NCBI GenBank assembly: GCA_002493905.1
Contig: DLAJ01000010.1
Coordinates: 1-7,276 of the forward strand
Direction of reading: 5' to 3'
Source: Lachnospiraceae bacterium UBA7050
Lineage (GTDB): Bacteria; Bacillota; Clostridia; Lachnospirales; Lachnospiraceae
DNA: 7,276 nucleotides
Part shown: piece after piece, positions 1 to 6,794 of the stretch
Layout of the letters: every line of letters begins with the position of its first letter
Position numbering within the stretch: position 1 is the first letter of the stretch
The notes under the pieces: generated by a model
What the model was told of the DNA's origin: nothing
The model's input: only the letters and a program-made list of their open reading frames with translations
Databases searched by the model: none
Position numbers and translations under genes: made by a program

Positions 1-1292
1 CTGATTTCCCCGCCCTGTGCCTCATAAAAGCGCATCAGGAGATTTACCATCGTGGTCTTTCCCGCCCCGGTAGGCCCTACAATGGCAATTTTCTGGCCGG
101 CTTTTACAGAAGCTGAAAAGTCATGGATAATGGTTTTATTTTCGTTATACCCAAAACGGATATGTTCAAATTCCACATTTCCATCCACCTCTGCCAAATG
201 AACGGATTTCCCGCTTTCATCCGCAAGTTCTTCCTCCCCTAAAAATTCAAACACACGCTCACTGGCTGCCGCCGCAGACTGTAAACTGGTGGCTGCCTGT
301 GCAAGCTGTGAAAGAGGCTGCGTAAAGAGACGGACATACAGCATAAACGCCACAATCACACTGAATGAAATCGTGCCGTTCAATGTCAGAACCGCACCGA
401 CCACACAGACCACCACATACCCAAGGTTTCCCACAAAAGCCATGAGCGGCTGCATCAGCCCGGACATAAACTGGCTTTTCCATGCGGAATTATATAAACG
501 CTGATTCATTGCGTGAAATTCTTTTTTTGCCGCTTTTTCGCCGTTATATGCCTTTACCACATTATGGCCGGAGTAGGTTTCCTCTATATGCCCGTTCAGT
601 GTGCCAAGCTCCTGTTGCTGCTGCTTAAAATATTTCTGTGACCGTGAAATGATAAACATCATAAGGCCAAATCCTGAAAAAGCAGCCAATATGGCAGAAA
701 CCGCCATAATCCAATTGGTATGAAACATCATAGCCAAAGAGCCTACAAGCATAGTCGAAGCCGTCACCAGTGTCCCAATACTCTGATTCAGTGTCTGCCC
801 GATGGTGTCCACATCATTTGTCACCCGGGACAGGATATTTCCTGTACTGGTTCCATCAAAATATTTAAGGGGCAGACGGTTCATCTTTTGTGAAATTTCT
901 GTCCGCAAAGATTTTGAAACATTCTGTGTTACGGTCGCCATCACCATACCCTGGATCAGACTGAACAACCAGCCCAGACTGTACAGCGCCGCAAGCAGGA
1001 CAACAATCTCCACCACTGCCTCCACATCAATCCCTGTCATCAGCCCTTCGGTCATCAGGTTTGTCATATCTGCCACTTTCCCCGGACCGATCAGATTCAG
1101 TATGGAGCCAGTAACCGCAAGCACCATAGCAAAAACTATCGCAGGAAGGTATCTGCCGCAATAGGCAAACAATTTTTTCAGGGAACCGCTGAAATCCTTT
1201 GCCTTTTCCCCGCCACCCATTTTTCTGTTTCCCGGACCAAAACTGCGTCCGGAACCATTGCTTTTTGGCATCTCATTTTTCTGTTCAGGCAC
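1..1292 (-). CDS. Heterodimeric ABC exporter half-transporter (membrane domain plus start of ATPase), 3' end cut by window edge
   Basis: This is the second half of a presumed type IV ABC exporter pair; it would couple ATP hydrolysis to export of drugs, peptides or lipids across the cytoplasmic membrane. About 430 codons are visible and I see no frame break. A Gly/Asn-rich cytoplasmic N-terminus (GPGNRKMGGGEK) precedes a six-helix membrane domain at roughly residues 35-320, with the family motif LSRVTNDVDTI. The nucleotide-binding domain begins near residue 360, and Walker A GPTGAGKTT lies at 406-414. The Q-loop, signature, Walker B and H-switch, about 190 residues by family length, lie beyond the left edge, so I cannot confirm that this is the subunit with the canonical catalytic site. 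The start is GTG at 1292: AGGAGG at 1301-1306 lies 8 bases upstream, whereas the first in-frame ATG (1271) is 29 bases away. The start overlaps the stop of the upstream half-transporter by 8 bases (GTGCCTGA), pointing to translational coupling and 1:1 synthesis. Family assignment is secure; the substrate is unknown. Confidence 0.93.
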   Translation of the reverse strand, partial: MPEQKNEMPKSNGSGRSFGPGNRKMGGGEKAKDFSGSLKKLFAYCGRYLPAIVFAMVLAVTGSILNLIGPGKVADMTNLMTEGLMTGIDVEAVVEIVVLLAALYSLGWLFSLIQGMVMATVTQNVSKSLRTEISQKMNRLPLKYFDGTSTGNILSRVTNDVDTIGQTLNQSIGTLVTASTMLVGSLAMMFHTNWIMAVSAILAAFSGFGLMMFIISRSQKYFKQQQQELGTLNGHIEETYSGHNVVKAYNGEKAAKKEFHAMNQRLYNSAWKSQFMSGLMQPLMAFVGNLGYVVVCVVGAVLTLNGTISFSVIVAFMLYVRLFTQPLSQLAQAATSLQSAAAASERVFEFLGEEELADESGKSVHLAEVDGNVEFEHIRFGYNENKTIIHDFSASVKAGQKIAIVGPTGAGKTTMVNLLMRFYEAQGGEI

Positions 1293-3048
1293 TTTCCAAT
1301 TCCTCCTTTGATAGCTGTGACTCTGCAATTTCACGGTAGACAGGGCAACTTTTCAAAAGTTCCTTATGCCTGCCAATCCCCACAATCTTTCCTTCATCCA
1401 ACACTATAATCTTATCAGCATCCATTATCGTACCGATACGCTGTGCCACAATCAAAGTTGTAACCGTTCCGGTTTCCTGTTTCAGCATTTTCCGAAGAAC
1501 CCGGTCTGTCTTATAATCCAGAGCCGAAAAAGAATCGTCAAAAATATAGATTTCCGGCCTGCGGTAAATGGCTCTTGCTATGGCAAGCCGCTGTTTCTGC
1601 CCGCCGGACAGGTTTGTCCCGCCCTGTGCAACCGCCGCGTGATAACCATTTTCCATGCCCTGAACAAAGTCCCCTGCCTGTGCGATTTCTATGGATTTCC
1701 AAAGCAATTCTTCATCCACGCTCTGCCGCCCATTTTCTCCATACGTCACATTTGACAGCACACTTCCCCTGAACATAACGGCCCGCTGTGAGACATATCC
1801 CAATTTCCTGTGAAGGGCCTCCTGGGTATATTCTTTAATATTAATCCCATCAATACAGATTTCCCCTTCGGTCACATCATAAAAACGGGGAACCAGGTTA
1901 ATCAGGGTACTTTTCCCGCTTCCGGTAGAGCCTATGAATGCCACCGTCTCTCCCCGATGGACGGTAAAATTGATGTCTGTGAGAATAGCTTCCTCTGCAT
2001 CCGGGTAGCGGAATGATACATGCCTAAATTCAATTTCCCCCTGCTCGAATAACTCGGAACCGCTGATTTTACCATCCTTTATTTTGATCTCCGTATCAAG
2101 CACTTCATTGATACGTTTTGCAGACACAACCGCCCTCGGCAGCACAATGAAAGTCATAACAAGCATCATAAACGCCATAATGATCTGCATGGCATAGGAA
2201 GAAAACACTACCATATCCGAGAAAATACCAAGCCGGTCTGTGAACGCCGCATCATTTATAATGTATACTCCCGCCCAATAGATAGCGAGCGTCAGCCCGG
2301 ACATAATCAAGGTCATTCCCGGAAACAATATGGACATGGTTCTGCTGGTAAACAGGTTCGTCCTTGTCAGTTCTTCGTTTGCACCCTCAAATTTTTTCTC
2401 CTGATACCCCTCCGCGTTATAGGCCCGCACCACACGAATACCTGTGAGATTTTCCCTTGCCACACGGTTCAGGTTATCCGTGAGTTTCTGCATATTCTTA
2501 AATTTAGGCAGCACCAGGGCGATTACTGTGCCAAGCATTACCGTAAGGATTGCAACCGCACCTCCCGTGATGGCTGTCCACTGCCAGCTTTTCCCGGCTA
2601 TTTTCAAGATTGCCCATACCGCCAGAATCGGCGCTTTGATCATTGCCTGCAGCCCCAATGCCACAAACATCTGAATCTGCTGAATATCGTTGGTAGTACG
2701 TGTGATCAGGCTCGCCGTAGAAAATTTCCCGATTTCCTCCATTGAAAAATCCATCGTCTTATTATAAACTGCCTCCCGCAGACGCATGGCAAGCCCCGCC
2801 GCAATCTGCGCCACAAAAAAACCTACAATAAATGCCGTCACAAGGCTCCCCAACGCACACAGCAGCATAGAGCCTCCCGCAGACAAAACCTCACCCATCT
2901 CACTGCCAGGCGTTTGTACTAAAGCTGTAATCTCCCTCATGTAATCCGGCAGCCGCAAGTCCAGCCCTACCCCGCAGACGATAAAGACAAGGGAACACAA
3001 GACAAACAGCCAGTCACGCCGGTTCATGTACTTTAAAATTTTAAGCAT
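1285..3048 (-). CDS. Heterodimeric ABC exporter half-transporter with degenerate ATP site (LmrC/EfrA/TM287-like)
   Basis: A 587-residue half-transporter, normal length for the family. The membrane domain spans about residues 10-305 (hydrophobic segments near 13-30, 58-82, 130-150, 160-180, 242-264 and 280-303) and the ATPase about 335-580. Walker A GSTGSGKST is at 373-381, the Q-loop Gln at 421, the signature NLSGGQ at 479-484 and the Walker B Asp at 504. Two catalytic positions are altered: the residue after the Walker B Asp is Asp505 (IFDDSFSALD) instead of Glu, and the switch His is Gln536 (IVAQR). In characterised heterodimers such as TM287/288 and LmrCD this pattern marks the subunit carrying the degenerate site, which binds ATP but hydrolyses poorly; the partner carries the active one. 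The start is ATG at 3048, 5 bases after AAGGAGG. An upstream in-frame ATG at 3126 would overlap the preceding gene by 61 bases and lacks this site. It lies 17 bases after the stop of the MacB-like gene and overlaps the next half-transporter by 8 bases, so all three are probably one operon. The substrate cannot be read from the sequence. Confidence 0.95.
   Translation of the reverse strand: MLKILKYMNRRDWLFVLCSLVFIVCGVGLDLRLPDYMREITALVQTPGSEMGEVLSAGGSMLLCALGSLVTAFIVGFFVAQIAAGLAMRLREAVYNKTMDFSMEEIGKFSTASLITRTTNDIQQIQMFVALGLQAMIKAPILAVWAILKIAGKSWQWTAITGGAVAILTVMLGTVIALVLPKFKNMQKLTDNLNRVARENLTGIRVVRAYNAEGYQEKKFEGANEELTRTNLFTSRTMSILFPGMTLIMSGLTLAIYWAGVYIINDAAFTDRLGIFSDMVVFSSYAMQIIMAFMMLVMTFIVLPRAVVSAKRINEVLDTEIKIKDGKISGSELFEQGEIEFRHVSFRYPDAEEAILTDINFTVHRGETVAFIGSTGSGKSTLINLVPRFYDVTEGEICIDGINIKEYTQEALHRKLGYVSQRAVMFRGSVLSNVTYGENGRQSVDEELLWKSIEIAQAGDFVQGMENGYHAAVAQGGTNLSGGQKQRLAIARAIYRRPEIYIFDDSFSALDYKTDRVLRKMLKQETGTVTTLIVAQRIGTIMDADKIIVLDEGKIVGIGRHKELLKSCPVYREIAESQLSKEELESA
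1301..1306 (-). promoter_or_regulatory. Ribosome binding site that fixes the GTG start at 1292
   Basis: A perfect AGGAGG (inside AAAGGAGGA) lies within the last codons of the upstream half-transporter gene, 8 bases before GTG at 1292. This spacing supports the GTG start over the ATG seven codons further in. Confidence 0.85.
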
Positions 3049-3053
3049 AATAA

Positions 3054-3059
3054 CCTCCT
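3054..3059 (-). promoter_or_regulatory. Ribosome binding site that fixes the start at 3048
   Basis: AGGAGG (AAGGAGG with the next base) lies in the 17-base gap after the stop of the MacB-like gene, 5 bases before ATG at 3048. It is the deciding evidence for the 587-residue form rather than the 613-residue reading that starts inside the upstream gene. Confidence 0.85.
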
Positions 3060-3065
3060 TCGTTG

Positions 3066-5888
3066 TTACTCTGTACGCAATGCCGCTACCGGATCTTTCT
3101 TCGCTGCCCTTCTGGAAGGAATCCATCCGGCAATGACTGTTATCGCCACACTTAACAGGAGCAAGAACAGCGCCGCCGTAACCGGGAGGGAAGCAGAAAG
3201 CTCCGAAGCACCCAATAGGTTCTGGATAACCGAAGTGATCGGGATAGTCAGCAGAGCGGAAACACCCACACCCAGAATACCTGCCAACAACCCCACAATC
3301 ACCGTCTCTGCATTGAACACCTGTGAGATATTCCGTTTCGATGCACCTATCGCCCGTAAAATACCGATTTCCTTTGTACGCTCCAATACAGAAATGTGCG
3401 TGATAATTCCAATCATAATACTGGAAACAATGAGAGACACTGCAACAAACGCAATTAACACGTAGGAAATCACATCTACGATCGAAGTAATGGAACTGGT
3501 AAGCAGCGCCACATAATCCGTATAAGTAATCTGCTCTTTCTTTTCAGCCCCCTCGTTGTAACGGTCTATACAGTCTGAAACTGCTTCTTTGTCCTCAAAG
3601 CTGTCTGTATAAATGCTGATAGAGGACGGGGCATCGTAGCTTACCTTTCCGAATTTTCTCATGTTTTCTTCAAAGGTAGACCCGGCAATAAATATATCGT
3701 AAGCCGACACCAGGGTTTCCTGATCCGGGTCATTTTCCAGCCATTCATCCAGTAACCTTGCCAATTCGATTTCATCTTCTTCCGTCCGTTCCACCCCTTC
3801 CATAGACGCCATCTCACTGGGACTCATGGAAGGCGCACCCTGCATGGCCTCTATATGTTCCTGATCTTCCTGGGCATCTGTCTCCTGATGTTCCAGAATA
3901 TTCGCATACATAGCAGCCTTATCGGAAATGCCCATATTTGACATATAGATTATTGCATCAGCGGCTTTTGCTTCACTATCAGCAGCTCTAAAATTGATTC
4001 CGTTTAATACGTTGACTTCCGGTGTCTTTTCCTGTGCCAGGATAACCGCGCTTTCATCTGTATGTTCTATCACATAATCAGTCAGCGCCACAGTATATGC
4101 CACAGAAGTAGGGATTGACGCACTTTCAGCATCCGCCGCCGGACGGATAATGCCTGTAATCTTCAAATTTACACTGTTTTCCAAAAGAGATTCTATCTGC
4201 ATAACGTCATCCCCGATATAGGTAAACGTGCCGTCCTTGTTCTCTTTATACTGGTCGCAGGGTAAAACCATGTAAAAAGTATGTCCGCAGATTTCCTCAT
4301 AGTCCCAAATACGTTCCTCTGCATCTTCCCCATTCTTAATCTGTTCGGTAATCTCTTTATATTCCTCCCCGGTAATCAAGCCAAGCTGATATAATGTCCC
4401 TGCCGGAATCGAATTATTTTCATTCAGCACAAGGACAACTTCATTGTAATTTTCCGGCCAGCTCCCATACAGCAGGTCATAACTGTCAAAGAGAATCGTG
4501 CTGACTGCTTTTCCGTCTGTCCCCGGCATCAGTTCGGAGAAATTTTCAGCCCCTGCATCGGAAGAACCGCTCATTACCTGATTCATCCGCTCCATATTTG
4601 CCATCGGGCCGCCCCCTGCTGCACTGTCCTCACTGGAAAGGGTAGACGCACTGACCTGATCTATGTCCGCATCTGAGGCCACCAGGTTTCCGTCAGCATC
4701 ATAAGAATAAATTCCAAAATGGGCGCCATAGGAATACACCACACCATTTTCACCTAAATACTGGTGGATTTCACTTTCCGGATTATCCAGATACTCCTTA
4801 AACGCCGTCAGGTTATTCTCTTTAATATTTGACGCCATTTCCTCACTGGATTCGATAGCGCTGTAATCTGCGTAAACTCTGGTACGGTTTTCCTCTGCCG
4901 AAGCCTCATTTTCCCGTCTGCCGCCTCTCGTCCCCATAATCCCGGACATATCCACGGATTGAGAGTTTATCGTAATAGGATAGGAAGTCATGGTACTTTT
5001 CTGTATATCTGAAATATAATCATTTACCCCTTCTGCCAGTGCCAAAATCAATGCAATGCCGATAATCCCGATAGAGCCGGCAAAAGCGGTCAGAATCGTC
5101 CGCCCTTTCTTTGTCCACAAATTGTTAAAACTCAGAGAAAGAGATGTAAAAAAGGACATTTTTGCCTTTCCCATACTTTTATGCTCTGTTCCTTCTGGTG
5201 TTTCTTCTGGCAGATATGGATCACTGTCATTTATAACCCTTCCATCCCGCAATTTCACAATCCTTGTAGAATACTGCTCAGCAAGCTCCGAGTTATGCGT
5301 CACCATAACCACCAGCCGATTTTCAGCAACCTTTTTCAACAGTTCCATGACCTGGATACTGGTTTCGCTGTCCAGCGCCCCGGTCGGTTCGTCCGCCAGA
5401 AGCACTTCCGGGTCATTTACCAGGGCACGGGCAATCGCTACCCGCTGCATCTGCCCTCCGGACATCTGGTTTGGTTTTTTGTGAAGCTGATCCCCCAAGC
5501 CCACTTCCTCCAATGCTTTCCTTGCCCGCTCCCTGCGGTCATTTCTGGAAATACCGCCAATCGTCAAAGCCAGCTCCACATTGGCAAGGATTGTCTGATG
5601 GGGAATCAGGTTGTAGCTTTGGAACACAAAGCCGATAGTATGGTTTCGGTAAGCGTCCCAGTCACGGTCTTTATATTCTCTCGTGGAAATACCGTTGATA
5701 ACCAGCTCCCCGGTGTCGTAACGGTCAAGACCGCCTATCACATTCAGAAGTGTAGTTTTTCCTGAACCGCTGGGACCAAGTATGGAAACAAATTCATTAT
5801 CCCGCAGATTCAGACTGACATCATTTAGTGCCTGCTGAACCAGCTCACCCGTCCGGTACTGTTTTGATATGCCTTTTATTTGCAGCAT
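3066..5888 (-). CDS. Fused ABC ATPase / FtsX-MacB-type permease with very large ectodomain
   Basis: A 940-residue type VII (mechanotransmission) ABC protein with ATPase and permease in one chain. The ATPase (1-220) resembles LolD/MacB: Walker A GPSGSGKTT 38-46, Q-loop Gln90, signature MSGGQ 142-146, Walker B LLADEP 163-168 with catalytic Glu167, D-loop ALD 171-173, switch His198. All key residues are intact. A cytoplasmic linker leads to membrane segment 1 (about 264-287), an external domain (about 288-803) and three more segments (about 804-830, 861-885, 902-922). The FtsX-type coupling helix ERTKEIGILRAIGAS is at 836-850 and the C-terminus DPVAALRTE is typical of the family. Proteins of this type do not move substrates through a channel; they transmit ATP-driven motion to the ectodomain to extract or expel lipids, lipoproteins, peptides or antibiotics. 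The ectodomain is acidic, has two Met-rich stretches (429-439, 682-696) and holds three of the protein's Cys (534, 544, 773). Homodimer formation is expected from the family. The start ATG at 5888 is preceded by AAAGGGTG at about 9 bases, weaker than its neighbours' sites. It is the first gene after a candidate operator and probably heads the transporter operon. Confidence 0.95.
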   Translation of the reverse strand: MLQIKGISKQYRTGELVQQALNDVSLNLRDNEFVSILGPSGSGKTTLLNVIGGLDRYDTGELVINGISTREYKDRDWDAYRNHTIGFVFQSYNLIPHQTILANVELALTIGGISRNDRRERARKALEEVGLGDQLHKKPNQMSGGQMQRVAIARALVNDPEVLLADEPTGALDSETSIQVMELLKKVAENRLVVMVTHNSELAEQYSTRIVKLRDGRVINDSDPYLPEETPEGTEHKSMGKAKMSFFTSLSLSFNNLWTKKGRTILTAFAGSIGIIGIALILALAEGVNDYISDIQKSTMTSYPITINSQSVDMSGIMGTRGGRRENEASAEENRTRVYADYSAIESSEEMASNIKENNLTAFKEYLDNPESEIHQYLGENGVVYSYGAHFGIYSYDADGNLVASDADIDQVSASTLSSEDSAAGGGPMANMERMNQVMSGSSDAGAENFSELMPGTDGKAVSTILFDSYDLLYGSWPENYNEVVLVLNENNSIPAGTLYQLGLITGEEYKEITEQIKNGEDAEERIWDYEEICGHTFYMVLPCDQYKENKDGTFTYIGDDVMQIESLLENSVNLKITGIIRPAADAESASIPTSVAYTVALTDYVIEHTDESAVILAQEKTPEVNVLNGINFRAADSEAKAADAIIYMSNMGISDKAAMYANILEHQETDAQEDQEHIEAMQGAPSMSPSEMASMEGVERTEEDEIELARLLDEWLENDPDQETLVSAYDIFIAGSTFEENMRKFGKVSYDAPSSISIYTDSFEDKEAVSDCIDRYNEGAEKKEQITYTDYVALLTSSITSIVDVISYVLIAFVAVSLIVSSIMIGIITHISVLERTKEIGILRAIGASKRNISQVFNAETVIVGLLAGILGVGVSALLTIPITSVIQNLLGASELSASLPVTAALFLLLLSVAITVIAGWIPSRRAAKKDPVAALRTE

Positions 5889-5903
5889 AAGCCATCACCC
5901 TTT

Positions 5904-5909
5904 CCTCAA
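5904..5909 (-). other. Isolated TTGAGG copy near the ribosome binding site
   Basis: A single TTGAGG matches the core of the four upstream repeats and lies just upstream of the AAAGGG ribosome binding region of the MacB-like gene. It is 56 bases from the nearest tandem copy, one base off a multiple of 11. It could be an extra low-affinity regulator site or simply a purine-rich stretch next to a Shine-Dalgarno; the second is more likely. Confidence 0.2.
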
Positions 5910-5944
5910 CGCCTAAATTTATAATTGTTGTGCGCTGTTCCTGT

Positions 5945-5950
5945 ATTATG
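5945..5950 (-). promoter_or_regulatory. Candidate -10 box of the transporter operon promoter
   Basis: CATAAT matches the sigma-A -10 consensus at five of six positions and starts 4 bases after the last 11-base repeat. No good -35 hexamer stands 16-18 bases upstream; that position is taken by the repeats, as in activator-dependent promoters. Transcription would start near 5938, leaving a leader of about 50 bases before the ATG at 5888. TATAAA at 5918-5923 is an alternative -10 box but has no -35 partner either and is further from the repeats. Confidence 0.4.
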
Positions 5951-5954
5951 CTGA

Positions 5955-5998
5955 TTCAATCTCAAGCCAATCTCAACCGAACCTCAACTCAACCTCAA
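5955..5998 (-). repeat. Four tandem 11-base repeats, probable response-regulator operator
   Basis: Read on the minus strand there are four contiguous 11-base units: TTGAGGTTGAG (5988-5998), TTGAGGTTCGG (5977-5987), TTGAGATTGGC (5966-5976) and TTGAGATTGAA (5955-5965). Every unit begins TTGAG, and positions 7-8 are TT in all four. A fifth, out-of-register TTGAG is formed by the end of the first unit and the spacing there (5988-5992). An 11-base period puts each TTGAG on the same face of the helix, the usual arrangement for tandem binding of OmpR/PhoB-family response regulators. The block starts 3 bases after the TSUP stop codon and lies directly upstream of the candidate -10 box of the transporter operon. 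The repeats are seen directly; the operator role is inference, and no regulator gene is in the window. Confidence 0.75.
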
Positions 5999-6001
5999 TT
6001 T

Positions 6002-6766
6002 TTACAGCCAATTAACAAGAGCCAGCACAGCCCCTAATCCACACAGGGCAACGCCTGTAACCCTGTTCTGTTTTTTGGCATCCACTTTATTTGCAAATAA
6101 CGCCGAAACCCTTGCCCCAATCAGCGCCGCTATCACACAGACCACAAGTGCTGTCACATTTACCGTACCGCCAATGATTACATGGGAAACCGCCCCTGTC
6201 AGTGCTGTAAATGTCATAATAAAGGTACTTGTTCCGACTGCTGTTTTCAGGCTATATCCGAGAACAGAGGTCAGTGTAATCAGAAGCAGCACACCGCCGC
6301 CAGCACCGACAAATCCACAGAACAGGCCGATATGGATTCCCGAAAGAAGGGATCGTATAATCCTCTTTTTCGGCTCTATTTCATCCATCCTTGATGTTGT
6401 CTTTGTGATCGGGCTTACAAGAAACCGAACGCCCATAATAAATGTCATAACATAAGAACTGCCTCCCAAGACTGCATTGGGAAGGAGCGAGGACAGCCAG
6501 CTCCCCAAAATCGTAAATGCAAGCACGGAAGCCATCATTACAAGCCCGTTTTTTATATCAAGATTTTTATTTTTCCCATAAGTATACGCTGTGACCGCCG
6601 AAGCCAGCACATCAGAAGCCAGTGCAATTCCTACCGCTTCGTAAGCTGTAAACCCGCAAAAGGTAATCAGCATGGGGGTAATGACCACCGCCGCGGATAA
6701 ACCGGCAAGCCCTGTCCCAATACCCGCTCCAAGTCCTGCAAGAATGCAGACAATTATCAATACCAT
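6002..6766 (-). CDS. TSUP family permease (TauE/SafE-type anion transporter)
   Basis: A 254-residue polytopic membrane protein of the TSUP (formerly DUF81, TauE/SafE) superfamily, whose characterised members carry sulfite, sulfoacetate, thiosulfate or other small organic anions. The usual internal duplication is visible. The first half has GLGAGIGTGLAGL at 11-23 followed by AVGIALASD at 44-52; the second has GFVGAGGG at 151-158 followed by AVGTSTFIM at 176-184. A charged cytoplasmic loop (about 121-138, KTTSRMDEIEPKKR) separates the halves, and about eight hydrophobic segments fit the family. Length is typical. The start ATG at 6766 has AGGAGG at 6777-6782 with a 10-base spacer. It follows the DUF4405-like gene by 28 bases with no promoter or terminator between, so it is probably the last gene of that operon. 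The neighbouring flavodoxin-like and cytochrome-like genes would suit a reduced or oxidised sulfur anion as substrate, but this is inference. No terminator follows its stop. Confidence 0.9.
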   Translation of the reverse strand: MVLIIVCILAGLGAGIGTGLAGLSAAVVITPMLITFCGFTAYEAVGIALASDVLASAVTAYTYGKNKNLDIKNGLVMMASVLAFTILGSWLSSLLPNAVLGGSSYVMTFIMGVRFLVSPITKTTSRMDEIEPKKRIIRSLLSGIHIGLFCGFVGAGGGVLLLITLTSVLGYSLKTAVGTSTFIMTFTALTGAVSHVIIGGTVNVTALVVCVIAALIGARVSALFANKVDAKKQNRVTGVALCGLGAVLALVNWL

Positions 6767-6794
6767 TTCTAAAAAACCTCCTAATCAATATCCG

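Noticed and set aside
259..483. Minus-strand open frame of 74 codons inside the left half-transporter
   Set aside because: It is in a different frame from a clear membrane-domain reading, is Cys-rich without pattern, and has no ribosome binding site.
802..1164. Forward-strand open frame of 120 codons
   Set aside because: It is antisense to the conserved membrane domain of the left half-transporter and shows no protein family features.
1366..1755. Forward-strand open frame of 129 codons
   Set aside because: It is antisense to the signature and Walker B region of the degenerate half-transporter. Conservation of that gene explains the open frame.
3049..3126. Longer N-terminus (26 extra residues) for the degenerate half-transporter
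   Set aside because: It would start inside the last codons of the MacB-like gene, has no good ribosome binding site, and the extra residues are just that coding end read in another frame. The ATG at 3048 has a perfect AAGGAGG.
5181..5765. Forward-strand open frame of 194 codons
   Set aside because: It lies wholly opposite the conserved ATPase domain of the MacB-like gene, and its translation has no recognisable domain and an unnatural composition. It is a shadow frame.
5918..5950. Inverted repeat ATAAT...ATTAT as a hairpin or terminator
   Set aside because: Arms are only five A/T pairs with a long loop and no following T-run on the transcribed strand, so a stable structure is unlikely.
5955..5998. 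Repeats as a small CRISPR or a VNTR without function
   Set aside because: The units are 11 bases with no spacers, so not CRISPR. A slippage repeat is possible, but the placement directly upstream of a candidate -10 box and the conserved TTGAG core favour an operator.
6767..6794. Separate promoter for the TSUP gene
   Set aside because: The 28-base gap holds only the AGGAGG site and a T-run spacer; there is no room for a complete promoter and none is recognisable.
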